Assembly: GCA_948567375.1 (NCBI GenBank)
Contig: OX419757.1
Span: 59,768,001-59,832,000, forward strand
DNA: 64,000 bases
Direction: 5' to 3'
Source: Lunularia cruciata
Taxonomy: Eukaryota > Streptophyta > Marchantiopsida > Lunulariales > Lunulariaceae
In this document: one piece after another, positions 51,396 to 63,684 of the stretch
Position numbering within the stretch: position 1 is the first letter of the stretch
Layout: each line of letters starts with the position of its first letter
Made by a program: the position numbers and the translations under genes
The notes under the pieces: model-generated
The model's database searches: none
Told to the model about the DNA's origin: nothing
What the model saw: the letters and a program-made list of their open reading frames with translations, nothing else

Positions 51396-53120
51396 TATAG
51401 CTGCAACAGAGAACGACTTACCGTTAGCGTGCTTGCTAGTGTATCCTTGACTCACAAGTTTCAGGTGCAGATTTACAAATATGAGGTGAACTATCTGCGA
51501 ATTCAGTGCAAAGACTGAAAACAATCAGCCAAATCTTTTCAGACTTCTACCAACAGTTAGATGTTCTGAAGCTAAAGCCCTACACCCGTTCTCACTAAGT
51601 CCCCATGTTACTACCCTAGCAGAAACCAAGTAGTTGACTCCTGGACTTCAACAGGAAGATTGGCCACTCACTCAGAAGTGCATCAAACAACACAGAAACA
51701 CAGTCACTAAGTCCTGTCAGACGTGCAACTTCGGTCCTCGTAAATTCTCTCGTATACTTCCAAATCTACATGGAAACCGATATTGGCCAGTGACTCGAAG
51801 TAACTGTCTGAATCTCAAAGTGGAAGGTGCGCAACACTCTAGAGGAAAAGCCATGCAGATTCAGTATGAACACAGTATTCTTGTACCTTGCGATATTCCC
51901 TGCACTAGCTACTAAGCTGAATGCTGCGAAAGATTCAGTTCAAATAACCAGCTCGTGTAAAGAGCTACGATTGCTGACGAGTGATTATGCCCTTCATCTC
52001 CTGCATGCACGCTCTCCCTGCTGCACTTGGCTGGAAACCTTAGAATGCCTTGCAAGGAATTGCATTGAGGAACAAGGATTTTATAATCCTTATATACTCT
52101 CGAAGTATAGCTTCCTCATCATACGTGCCGTTAGTAAACGTAATCAACTTAGTGGATACACGTAACATCGTGAATACCAAACCGATGATTACAATAGCAG
52201 TAACTACTGAGTATAAATCACAAAACTCTTTGATTCTTCGAAAGGCACCTGCCTCTGTTTGAAAATCTCAATTTTACATTATTCCTTGCTTGTGAGATGC
52301 AAAACTAATGTAAAAGATCGGCCTTCAGGCTAGCTTTATCAGAAATGGCGGCCACATGTGCCTGGGAGAAGATGGAAGGCCACGTCGGATCCGAAAATCT
52401 GTTTGCGTACACGAGTATTACACGGCAGCCACAAGTTGGACGAATGAGGGGTCGCCACAAGTTGGACGAATGAGGGGTCGCCACAAGACATTCACAGAGC
52501 TTCATCAGCGTAGTAGTCTGCCAGGTACGTCTGTCCTGCCTACCGGACCGCTTTGCATGGTGAAAGATTCTGTACTGCGCTACACTGCACGATAAAATTA
52601 CGTGTTGTTTTACAAAAAATTACACTACGTTGTGCATATATCAACATTATATTAGGACTGTATTTAAGCTTCAATGCAAAGCGCAGGTTGAGTATGCAGC
52701 CGACCTTTAGGACTGCGTAATCTCCCTCGCTTGCCTTCAGAAACGATTCCATTTATACATCATGCTCTGCCCGCAACAAATATTAAAAAAAATGGATTTC
52801 TTTGTCTGCTTGCCGACATTGAATATCAGAGATATAATTAATTCATTAGGGGGCATGAAATATGACCTTGTAGATATCTACAATAATTGGGTAAAAGTTT
52901 TCATGGGTGGTTGTACAATATTAGAAGGGGTGTGGAAGAAGACTCTCAACTACTTATCGTAGATCTTGGCATTTCTTTATCAATAAGGTCGTGAACGAGC
53001 ATTTCTAAAACCTTCCATAATCCACTTTTATTGATTTTATTGTGGACAACACATCATCATCACTATGAGATGTCATTCAAATGGTCATCCCGATTCCTTT
53101 TAGCCATTTCCTAAATAAGA
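51396..53120. other. Upstream region of the polyphenol oxidase and plain intergenic DNA
   Basis: It holds the oxidase promoter and 5' UTR. A 26-bp unit GCCACAAGTTGGACGAATGA... is repeated in tandem at 52,428-52,453 and 52,454-52,479. No gene was recognised. Confidence 0.5.
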
Positions 53121-53128
53121 AATAACCA

Positions 53129-53154
53129 CCCCCCCCCCCCCCCCCCCCCCCCCC
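53129..53154. repeat. Homopolymer of 26 C
   Basis: An uninterrupted C run (G on the - strand), able in principle to form i-motif/G-quadruplex structures. The exact length may be a sequencing estimate. Confidence 0.9.
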
Positions 53155-54429
53155 ACAAAAACCTTTGAAATCAGCATCTTCTAATTCCAAACCTTAAATC
53201 AAATTAAAAGGATAAAGAGAATATAAAGCCCTTCTATTCAGATAACGAAAGTAATGGAAGCTTCAAGAATAAAATATAAATAAATCCCGTAAGTAAAGAG
53301 AACGAAACTGTGCGCATTAGCGTAGGGCGTTTGAGTTCCAAAAGGTACGATACTAGTATAGGATTACCAAAAGTTAATGTCATTTGGAATAAAGTCCCCA
53401 TTATGGGGACTTCTGGACATCCTTGTACATTTGGTGGAAAATGTCTGCAAATGTAAGTAAAAAACGCCAGGTATGCTATACCTCGTTTTATGTATAGGTC
53501 AAAGCTGAAAGCTAAGGAATGCAGTTTTTCTAGTTACATGCGGGTCTAATTTGGAACGATAATTATACATATCAAGAAACAAAGGTCGAAGCTCTTTGAT
53601 TACCTAGACATAACGTGCACATGAAGATACTATATACGCTATAGAATAAAAACCTGTTTATTCTATACTTCCAAGCTTAGGTAAACAGTCCACTGAAAAT
53701 TCAGAAAAAACCATGTTCAAAGGCATTGTTTGCTACAAAAATAAAAATAAGATCGATTTTCCTATTCGAGAAAAATAATATTTTAATTCAGGCAAAAGCT
53801 GAATAACCATATACCTTAAGACACAGGGCTAACAGGCGGTGAATTAACATTAACAACGAAACGAGAAAGAGACTTTGAGGGGCCAGACATGTAGTCTAAA
53901 TCGCTCTATTCAAGGAAAAGTGGAGCGGACTTAAGTTTGTGTTTGAATGCTAGCCGTAGTAATAGTGTGATTCTTCTAGTTTCTAACAATCAACTTCGTC
54001 GACCATAAATTAGAAGGTATAACAAAATGTGTGCGTATCATGACCGAAGAATCTATATAGATCTAGACGTAAGAGTCATAGCATTTGCACGCAAGCCCCT
54101 GTGTCATGCTCGTTGATAATTACTGATGTAAGGAAGATGCCTTTACCCGCAAAGGCAAGCCTAAATAACAACAATCATGCGGCATGGTTGTGTGTAATTT
54201 AATAGAGGGTGACACTTAACTTACAGCGTAACTTGTCTCATTCTGTGGCGGCGCTGACAATTCTACTCTTTTAGAAATCATTTGTACGCGAGAGACGTGG
54301 TCGCAGATTGACGAAGAACGTGCATTTTTAGGATAAACAGGATGTGATCGACTCTTCAATCTAGTCTTAACAATACGCAAGATTACTTGGTAACTCAAAC
54401 ACACAATTGCAAGGTCGGGTGACAGGAGG

Positions 54430-54723
54430 TTGCAACTACCAGCCATAAAGCTCTTTGGAGCTTGTGCTCAACTATTTGGTGGGCACAAGCGTGCTGTAGA
54501 TACATTGACTGATAGTTCGCAGGCCACTGGCCGGGAAAGAATTTCCTTTTCCCTTGGCTTGGACGAAGAGGTGCAATTTGTCACATGTCGCGGAGAACAA
54601 CGACACTCTTTTGTTGGCAGAAAGAACGGGGAGTCAGTTGTTGGTCGAAAGATCACATCACATTTGAGAATTTTAACCACAGATATTCAATCTTGGTGGA
54701 AAGTTTTTAGTGCTTTTGAATAA
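54430..54723 (+). CDS. Uncharacterised 97-codon open frame
   Basis: An isolated frame starting M-Q-L-P-A-I-K-L-F-G. No recognisable domain. It contains two of four local copies of the word TTGGNNGAAAG. Splice-like sites are not obvious. It may be chance. Confidence 0.2.
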   Translation: MQLPAIKLFGACAQLFGGHKRAVDTLTDSSQATGRERISFSLGLDEEVQFVTCRGEQRHSFVGRKNGESVVGRKITSHLRILTTDIQSWWKVFSAFE

Positions 54724-55811
54724 GAGCAATTGAGAGAGTACCCCAGTATGAGGAAGATATCACTGCCACAAGAACAAGTACCGTATGTTATATCCCTTAC
54801 CTCACTCATTCATGAGCGTCTTGTAGCTACAACGAAGTACTTTGTTGGTGGAAAGTTCTGTACAACAAGTTCATACATAGTTGTAACAGTTATTGCTAAA
54901 AGCTATCACAGGAAAAGAGCTCGTTCCCGAGTGCAAGTATATTGTACCACCATTCGAAATCCTTTTCAAGGCAAGTAAGTGACGTCAACATTCATTCAGA
55001 AGAATGTCTGCTGTAGTGAGTCACAATAACAACAGGAACAGCTCAGTTTGATTTGTGAGGAATGACCGGATATTGTGATTCCACCTCTTTGAAAGTTGTT
55101 CAGGTAATGTGCACATATCATCTGCGTCTGCGGTTGGACTAAATATATTCGAGGCTTATTCGTCGCAGGCAGTCGATGTAGGACCGAGCTTTTGTTTCTT
55201 CCTCCAACGCTACGTCACTTTCCTATGGTTTTGACGTTTTGGATTCAGTAGTTCTGCATGCTTCGTCGATGCCAATGCACAGTAACATGCAAGAGTATTT
55301 CTTTAGAATATAATTAAGGCTGCAAAGGACCATTGTTCTTAGATATGACTCTGTATGTTCAGAACATATATTAGGTACTCCAAGAACACTTCACTTTCAA
55401 CTTGTTCAATTAGTTAACCTAAAACATTCTATTGTTCAATTGAATTCAATGGAGAACGTGTGATACGCATTCCAGGTCAATGAAAAACTGGATAATAAAT
55501 AGGCCTCAATATCACCTTCTTGATGTTTGAAATATGTTTTTCACTGGACATTTATGTGTACGCAGATCATTACCGGATGATATAAAATGACCATTTTAGT
55601 TAGTCATATTATTGATTATGCAACTTAGATTTGTCTTGTTTACGAATAGCCCTTTGTAATGATTGAAACAAAAAAAATTTTGATACCTGATGATTCAAAT
55701 AAAACTGAAACTTGAAATGAAATCCGATTTGTAATTGTACGGAACACGAAGATGTTAACTCTATGGCTTGAGATCCGAATGAAGGCCCAAAGAGAATACG
55801 CACTTAGTCTA

Positions 55812-55896
55812 GGGGACGCAGCGTAATTAGGTACCTAATTACGCTGCGTCCCCGATATTCAAACCAATGTTCGGGGACGCAGCGTAATTAGGTACC
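55812..55896. repeat. Perfect 42-bp palindrome plus a third direct copy of its arm
   Basis: 55,812-55,853 is a perfect palindrome centred on GGTACC, with arms beginning GGGGACGCAGCG. The 24-bp arm plus centre occurs a third time, in direct orientation, at 55,873-55,896 after a 19-base spacer. Nothing else in the window resembles it. It may be the remnant or fold-back form of a small inverted-repeat transposon. Confidence 0.9.
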
Positions 55897-56549
55897 ACGG
55901 TGGGGCCCGTATTTGTAGAATCTTAAATCAAATGTTGCAAACCCATTGAAATTTAACACCTGTTTAGTACTTTTTGGCGCACTACGATCGATCAATTTAG
56001 GATGATATCTTTGAGTCAAGATCCAATGTACATAACATAGCCATCCTCCTTCGCCAAATTAAACTCATAAAAGCAAAATGATTGCCATGTCTGAAATCTT
56101 ACAAACTGATTGTTAGCCTAAAACAACTCCCATGGCTTCCTCCTCTTGCAACAGTGCACAGTGGCGTATAAGACTGGTCCTACGAAGACGTGAACGTTAG
56201 AACTGGTGCTATCCTTTTCCTGTCAAAGACTCCGTATTCCGGCTAATCTGCATCTTTATGCAGGGAACATCACTTGCAACACCATATGTGTAGCTATCTG
56301 CAAAGCAGTCATGGTCTACGACACAAACAAGTAACTGCTGTGTGTACTACAATCTTCTCACATAACTGAAAATCGAAACTTCTTGTTGAGTAATCCATCA
56401 CCATCGATATCACTGCAGAAATGACCTTAGCTGATCATTCAATCAACGACGTTTTTACAACAGTCTCGTTCATTAATCCAACATTCGTTCTGGAATTGGA
56501 AATGGTCGAGATTACCGTAGTGAAAAACCAAATGGAATCCGTTGTTCCT

Positions 56550-57790
56550 TCAATTTGGGCAATTATGTTTTCCCTTCTTGAACGCCGTCCCAATACAGTA
56601 GTCTATCTGTAGCCTGTACCCCGAAAGGAAAATCACCACCTCAGATTTTCCAAGCAAAAACCTGTCCAACCAGGAGAAATGAAGAAGTTCCCTTCGAATA
56701 GGCAGCATTGTTGAGATGGGTAAACATTCGTGCACCGTAATGACTTCCAATCTTGCGGAGAGCTTGTGCAAAGAAAGTCTGACGTGATCGACGTCCTGAA
56801 TCACATCACAAGGAGCGTCAATATAAGCATTACAGTATGATAATACCGTCCTTTGTCTTTCAATGTGTTTAATAGCATTTGTTGTGCTTCTTGAGTGAGA
56901 CAGATTGTTAAAGAAATCGAGACCATCCTTCTGGGATAATAACAACAGTAAGGTAGAAAGAAAAACAGAGAATTTCGTGCAACTTTACTGAATTGTGGTG
57001 AGAAGTGTATCTCGTAATACCTGAAGGACTTACATGAGGCTGGCAATCATTAACCATGTGCAGAGACCACAGAGTGGAGAAACTCAGGAACTTCGAAGGT
57101 CAATTAATAGCAGTCTTTTGATTAAGATGCGCACCTTCTGAGGGAGAATCTTTCCAATCTCACCTGAACGTATTCCTGTAACTTCTATTTTCTGGTTTAT
57201 ATGAGGTTCTAATCTCCTGTTTGTGGATATTCAATACTATTGCAATGTCTTTAACTTTTGTCATGAATAGAACACGTCCTTAATAGAGCAACCCACTGAA
57301 GGAAAAGGGCGCTACAGGGTTCAATATGCAAATTGCTTACACAGCGGTACCATGAATATATTCAACTAGCTCATCTAGCAAGTACGTTTACTAATGGATG
57401 AAAATTCAAATTCAGGCTCCCCACAGCGCATCCATACGCCTAAGGTGACAATCGTCTGCCGCTTCTTAGTAGACACGCAGGACCAAAAGATCTTACTGTC
57501 TCATCATCAGCGAGAACCTATGGAGGACAAGGACAAGTACACCTTCATTTCTTTGATTGGAAACTTGTGCACGAAATTAAGTGATGTTTCTGCCTTCTGT
57601 ACTATCTGCATATGTTTTTTTCCCTGTTTGAAACGCTCCCGATTTCCGTTCCTCCTTGATCCCCTGTCCACTCAGGGGTTGTAGCTCCAAGACAGAAATG
57701 CAGGAATCAGGCTGATGCTTTAAGAGCTCTAGTAGACATCGAATGACCATCACAATCTGCAATGTCCCCATTGTTGACTGAAGCTCAAGG
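56550..57790 (-). CDS. Possible exons of an unrecognised - strand gene
   Basis: A 131-codon frame (56,550-56,945) starts near a splice-acceptor-like TATCCCAG and encodes an amphipathic, protein-like sequence (A-I-K-H-I-E-R-Q-R, Y-I-D-A-P-C-D-V-I). Another candidate exon at about 57,659-57,789, after TTTCTGCAG, encodes M-G-T-L-Q-I-V-M-V-I-R-C-L-L-E-L-L-K. Both look more protein-like than neighbouring frames, but donors are not clear and I recognise no family. The alternative is chance open frames. Confidence 0.25.
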
Positions 57791-58166
57791 ATTCCTGCAG
57801 AAATAATGGCGCATTATCTGTGTAGGTTTGAATATTAGTCCCGAAAAGAAGAGAGTGAGTCCCCAGCTTTGTATGATGCGTGTCAGTTGTCCTCATGTCA
57901 TTAACTGCAAAGTATGTGCGTAAATTCGGACCAAATAATTTCAGACTTGATTTAGGCAGTGCCTCTCTATAAATGAACCGGTGGTTATGTCATGTTTGGC
58001 TTGTTATTACTGACTTGATTGAATATGGAAGACTAGGAGCAAACGTTACTGATGGAACCGCAAGGTGCGGGACACGTCTTTATCTAGAAATATTACATCC
58101 CGACTATGGCAAAGTATTAAAGTAACTACATACCTTGAGTGGTCACTACTCAAAAAGTCGCGCAGG

Positions 58167-58400
58167 TCAATATTCGGAAGTTTCAGCCAAATGTCAGTAG
58201 TCAGGAGTTCAGCCGAATGACAAGTGATGAGGAACTATCCTTTTTTGTTTTGTAACATATGCATCGAGTAATAAAGGTTTGGGTACATATCAATATTCGG
58301 GAGTTTCAGCCGAATGTCAGTAGTCAGGAGTTCAGCCGAATGACAGTGATGAGGAACTATCCTTGTTTGTTTTGTATACATATGCAGCGAGTAATAAAGT
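58167..58400. repeat. 123-bp tandem repeat, two copies
   Basis: Units begin TCAATATTCGG at 58,167 and 58,290 and end GCGAGTAATAAAG (GCATCGAG... in the first). They lie just upstream of the copia primer site, so they may be within the copia LTR. Confidence 0.85.
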
Positions 58401-59084
58401 ACGTGGAGGAAGCTAGTGAACCACGTTATCTAATGCTATCCTTTGATTATTTATTTAATGGGGTTTATGATGTGCTATTGCAAGAGTTTCAAGAGTTTCT
58501 ACACACTGTGTAGCAATTGTGTATTAACAAAACTGTGTATTAACGATTGGTATCATAGCATTGTTGGTCTTGAGATCTGAGGGTGCAGTGAAGTGTGTCC
58601 AAAAGCAAGTCCACAGCAAAGCAATGACAGGGGTGATATCTATATCAAATGCTAAATTTTCAATGGAGAAGCTTGATGGAAAAAACAAGTTTGGACTTTG
58701 GCAACTGAAGGTGTTGACCTTCTTGTCCAACAAGGGCTGCATAGAGCACTAAGAAAAAGACACGAGTACAAAAGTAATGAGGAAGTGTAAGTTGAAGATG
58801 CAAATCTTAGAGCTATCAGCACTATTCAGTTGAACCTTGCTCATGAAGTGCTATACAATATTATGAATGTGGAATATGCACCAAAACTATGGGCCAAATT
58901 GGAGAATCTTTATATGACCAAGTCATTGACTAATAGACTGTATCTTAGACAAGAGTTGTATATGTTGTGGATGAAGGAAGGCCAAAGGAGCACCTCAAAT
59001 CTTTCAACAAAATTATATGTGAATTTATGAGCATAGAGATTAAATTAGAAGAGGAAGATAATTCATTGCTATTATTGACTTCAT
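58290..59084 (+). mobile_element. Ty1/copia-type retrotransposon remnant E: LTR end, primer site and gag
   Basis: A tRNA-Met-like primer site TTGGTATCATAGC is at 58,549-58,561. Gag follows from about 58,663, with the UBN2-type start F-S-M-E-K-L-D-G-K-N-K-F-G-L-W and later L-W-A-K-L-E-N-L-Y-M-T-K-S. Frame changes at about 58,750 and 58,990 break it. The element is interrupted at 59,085 by D2, and its left LTR boundary is not defined. Confidence 0.75.
58663..59084 (+). pseudogene. Copia gag (UBN2/DUF4219 type) fragment
   Basis: The N-terminal K-L-D-G-x-N-F-x-x-W signature of copia gag is followed in another frame by the central helix region (L-A-H-E-V-L-Y-N-I-M, L-R-Q-E-L-Y-M-L-W-M) and a third piece (F-M-S-I-E-I-K-L). 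A stop after the first 30 codons and frameshifts make it non-functional. It ends where D2 inserted. Confidence 0.75.
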
Positions 59085-59639
59085 TGTCATGTGTGTATAT
59101 ATATCACTACGCAACATACATTGATGTCAACATCATTCACTATAGAAGCACAACTCACACATAATTCATACATGAACTGTAAAATGCTACAATAATCAAT
59201 TCATTCTTCCACTCAAATCACACTCAAATCAGATCTGTAATCTATCCTTCACTTTGTAATCTATCAATAATTATGCATTGATTACAATCAAGCCATACTC
59301 ACTCTAGCTAAGAGACTCAAGATGATGCTCGCTGACATTTGTCAACGATACCAAGAACTTGAAGGCTCAACATCAAAGAAGTGAGCTCTCTGGAGCTATA
59401 CTTAGAAGTATACCCCTTTGCTTGACCTAGGTCTCTAGTCCTAATGATGCCATTGACAACATATCCAACAATGTGAATGGTGCAAATGATAATGGGTCCC
59501 ACCATGTGATCAATAACCCTAACACAAAATCCGGCTGCTAACAAGTAGTCCATGAGCAACTACCAAAATAACTATGATTGCCAACATTATCACTCCAATG
59601 TTTGAGCAAACTAGGTTTGGTGCTACAAATGTTTTGACA
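59085..59639 (-). repeat. 3' LTR of D2
   Basis: 555 bp, TGTCATG...TTTTGACA, similar to D1 5,716-6,260. The first ~105 bases recur just inside the element at 59,645-59,747, as in D1. Confidence 0.7.
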
Positions 59640-59933
59640 ACTATTGTGCACATATACATCACTACATAATATATATTCTTGATGACATCATACACTATAG
59701 AAGCACAACTCACACATAAGTCATACATGAGCTCTAAAGTGCCACAATTGCCCCCCCTAGCTGGCTGTTAGGTCCCTTTAACTCCATATAGCCATCTAGT
59801 CCAACTATGTGATATGCCTTATGGTAGATAAAGATTGGGAGGCCGGGTGCTATCAAGCCTCATTGATAGTCGCATGTCTATATCACATAAAGGGTGAACT
59901 AGCTATAGATCAAGTACATCTAGCACATAACTA

Positions 59934-60410
59934 CTATTTTTGAGGAACCACCATGAGGAGAAGAGTCCCACATGCCATCCTCTCAAAGGATGCTAAGGAG
60001 GCTTGCAAGCTGAATTCATAGACCATGACCAACCAAGGTAATTGGAGATCCCAATCTCCCAAGTGGCTTCCTTGGAAACCATGCTTATGCAATCCTCTCT
60101 TCACCATCTGAACCACTCTCTCTACTAAACCATCTATCTCAAGGTGATCTCAAGACATAATATGATTATCAATCAAAACCTTGTCACACAAAACCTGAAA
60201 CTCCTCCAAGAACTTTGTACCTTGGTAAGTCAAAACCTCAACTGCTGCACCAAAATGACTAAGAATCCAATCCAAGAACAAGTAAGCCATCCCTTCACAA
60301 AACTTGTCAAGAAGTGCCACCAACTCAATCCACTTGGAGAAATGCTCCACCATAACCCAAATATACGGATGATGTCTCATGGTCAATGGTAAAGGTCTAG
60401 CAAAGTCCAA
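59934..60410 (-). pseudogene. D2 integrase core remnant
   Basis: Frames give M-V-E-H-F-S-K-W-I-E-L, L-T-Y-Q-G-T-K-F-L-E-E-F (T-D-Q-G in an intact core; here the catalytic Asp is Tyr) and M-V-K-R-G-L-H-K-H-G-F. Confidence 0.75.
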
Positions 60411-61031
60411 ACTTCAATAATAACTCAATCCCATGATAGATAATGGGTGTAATGGTGGCATAGGAGCATTAAATGATGCTCTAACTTGGTCACAAACCAC
60501 ACTTTTGGTAACAAATTACTTTACATTGGTCTGCATATTATGCCACCAATAATGACTTTGGAGTAAATTATATGTATGCTTTGCTCCAAAATGTCCTAGA
60601 TCCTCATGAACATGACATACCAATTATGGTCTTTGAGATGGAAATGATACTAGAATTCTTCCATCCTCTCATACACAAAAATATGTCTACCCTCTGGTCT
60701 AAACCGCTTGGCTTGTTGAAGGACATTGTCTCTCTCCTTGGCACCAATTGTGCTACCTAAAACACCTATGCAAAGATAATATATCACTAAGACATCATCA
60801 TGAATGTTTCACTGACCTACATCAATATCTCCACCCTTTGGATCTATAACCTCAACAACTCCTCTTGTATGGGCTACAAGAGACACCACCAAGGCCTCAA
60901 AAATGTACATAAAGAGGTAGATGTATGCCAACTTGACACCATCTCCTCATTTCTCTTACCATTCCAATGTGCACTATTCTTATCTTGCTGGCTAGGATAA
61001 AGGTTTTTACTCAATGCATATGCATCTTGGT

Positions 61032-62250
61032 TCACAGTCCAGGTTTGTGAATAATTGTGAAATCATACTCTTGTAAAATCAGAGTACATTGTGCAAGCTT
61101 CCTTGAAAGCTTGTTAGACTCAATCACCCATTTCAATGGTTGATGATTAGTGATAGGAGTGAAGGGGTTACCACATAGATAATATTGGAAATGTGCTATT
61201 GCCCATATTGTTGCCAAGCACTCCCCTCATATGAACTATACTTAACTTCCATTGAATTGTTGGAATGACTACTATAGGCCACCACAAACTCCTTCTCATC
61301 ATCTTGTTGAGCAAGCTCTAAGCATTGCTCCAAGATCCAGTATACTCCAATCAGTATGAACCTAGAATGGTCATCCTCTAATGATCTCCTAAGAATAGAG
61401 GTAGATTTCAACCTCTCCTTGAGTTCTATAAAAGCTGTCTGTTGCTCATCTCCCCAACACCACTCTTGCATAAGCTTGGTCAACTTTGTCAAGGCCTTGG
61501 CAATGGCACTAAATCCTCTAACATACTAGCAATAGAAGTTTGCCAACCTAAGGAATGCTCACACTCTGCTCACATATGTAGGCCAAAGAATACATGCAAT
61601 AGCCTCTACCTTGGTCCATTGAACACCAGGTCTTCCAAGGTAAATAGTGTGAACCAAATACTCAACTTTCTCACGGAAGAATCTACACTTCCCATGATGT
61701 AATTTGAGTCCATGGGATCTCAACCTCTCAAACACCTCCAAAAAATCTCTCTCATGCTCCTCTATAGTACTGGAATAGACCAAAAAATTCATCAATATAG
61801 CACCAAGAAAAATCCAATCCTACTAGGATCCTATCCGTGATCCTCTTGAATTCAACAAGAGTATTCTTTAACCCCAAGTAATAAGAACCTCCATTGATAT
61901 AATACATCCTTGCCATGAGGATCAATAACCCAAAATGTTGCCTTGGACTTGTCATCCTCCTTGATTTTCAACTAATCATATCATGCTTGAAGATCCAAAG
62001 TATTGAAGACCTTTGCATGCACAATTGCATCAAAGATCTCCTTTTTTGTAAGCATGGCATATCAATCAACCCTATTTTGTTTGTTGATAGGACAATAATC
62101 TCCACACATCTACTTATTTGTGTAATTGCCATGCATAGTCTTCTTGGCTAGCATCATTGTAGCTAAATCATACTCTCCATGTGAAATCTCCACCAAACCA
62201 ACATCAAGAAGGTCTCTACTCCGGCTCTAAATCAATACTCTCTCCATATC
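61032..62250 (-). pseudogene. D2 RNase H and reverse transcriptase remnant
   Basis: RNase H pieces at 61,032-61,492 (T-N-H-Q-P-L-K-W; W-G-D-E-Q-Q-T-A-F). RT pieces at 61,559-61,955 with C-Y-I-D-E-F where D1 has C-Y-I-D-D, and K-L-H-H-G-K-C-R-F-F. Stops and frameshifts are present. Confidence 0.75.
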
Positions 62251-62812
62251 ATTATATCTATAGGGACATCAAAAAATTAGTGTATCACTAGCCATCTCAA
62301 TCAAAATACCAAGTCCTTTAGAGCACCCAAATCCTTCATACTAAAGGAAAAACAACTTGTTTAGCTCCTCAAGAACCTCCAAACTCTCCATCTTTCCACT
62401 CTTGTAAGCTTGGGTCCAATGTTTGGCTCCCAAGTATCCTTTGTAATTGATGTAGAAATGAAAGACACATTGACTGGCTACTACACCAACCTTTGGGAGC
62501 AATAATTTCATATCCTCAACCACTATAATCCCCAACCTCAATGTAGAAAACTCTCTCTACTTTGGCCGCAAGCTCCATACGTCCTCTAGTTGCATCCCAA
62601 GTAGACCAAGGGTGTAACCAAGTAGACCACTCTCACTAGTAGCCATTGGTTGTGTCCCAAGAATACCTTATCCACTCTATCCATCACTCCCAAAATGTGC
62701 TTGAATTGTCTTGATAGGCACAAAGCTCACAAGTGTTTGAGTGGTGATGCCTATCAAGTACATCCTACGCTACTTTGCCAAGCCAAGGCTCACAATCTAG
62801 GTCAAACAATTC

Positions 62813-63048
62813 AGGTCCATAGCTTGACCTAACACTTGATGCCTAGATGTCTCTAACAATACTAAAACAATGGTAATATCATTATGAAAACCCATCATCC
62901 ATGCACTCTCATTGGCATTGGGCTCCTTTAAGGTCCATAACTTGACCTAACACTTGATGCTTAGATGCCTCTAACACTACTATAACAATGGTAATATCAT
63001 TATGAAAACCTATCACCTATGCACTCTCATCGGCATTGGGCTCCACTA
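62813..63048. repeat. 118-bp tandem duplication in the D2 spacer
   Basis: Units begin AGGTCCATAR at 62,813 and 62,931. D1 has a single copy at about 22,847-22,960, so the duplication happened in D2 or its lineage. Confidence 0.8.
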
Positions 63049-63684
63049 ATTGTTATAACTATGAGTCCCAAATAAGTCCAAGACTTCCTTCTCAAAAAGC
63101 ATGGGAGCTTGGGAAACTCACAAGTGTGGGTAAAGTGGCTTTGGGTTATCCAACAAGGTTCACTACTACTATAGGTGACATATCAGCCACTAATGTCATT
63201 TAAGACTAGCACCCAACATCCAAAATATCATTGACAATAAGGTGGTCTAGTCGTTGAATCCTATCATAAGCAGATTGTAGAACCTCTCTAGGTCATCCAC
63301 CAAAGACAAAGATAATGAGCCCGTGATCCCACTTTGGCTATATCCAACAATATGGGAAGTCCCATCCAAGAATGGACATGATCTGTACTCACCACCACCC
63401 ATGTACAAGAATCATCCACCAAAGGGACATTCTCCAAAATATAAGATGGAGAAGTAGATTGATGATATTGTAGTACATGTAACATCTCTCAGAACAAACA
63501 AGAATGGAGATTTAGGAGACCATGATCTTGGCCAACATGGGTATGTCCCTAACATGGCCATCTAGAAATTACCAAATTAATGGGACCATGTCTCTCTAAA
63601 TCTTTTGCCCCTAGCAAGGAAATATCTGATGGTAGGATCTTTTGGTAACCCTTGACTATTGACATCACTAATAAGTTAGGATAT

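Larger units (their letters stand above)
59085..63684 (-). mobile_element. Family D retrotransposon copy D2 (right part beyond or interrupted)
   Basis: From left to right on + this is: 3' LTR, integrase, RNase H, RT, and the family D spacer, all - strand and collinear with D1 at 19.3-23.6 kb. It inserted into copia gag and has no B insertions. Similarity to D1 stops at about 63,684. All frames are broken. Confidence 0.75.

Noticed and set aside
51396-51524. Longer start for the polyphenol oxidase
   Set aside because: It would bury the hydrophobic signal about 50 residues inside the protein. ATG 51,395 gives a typical signal peptide.
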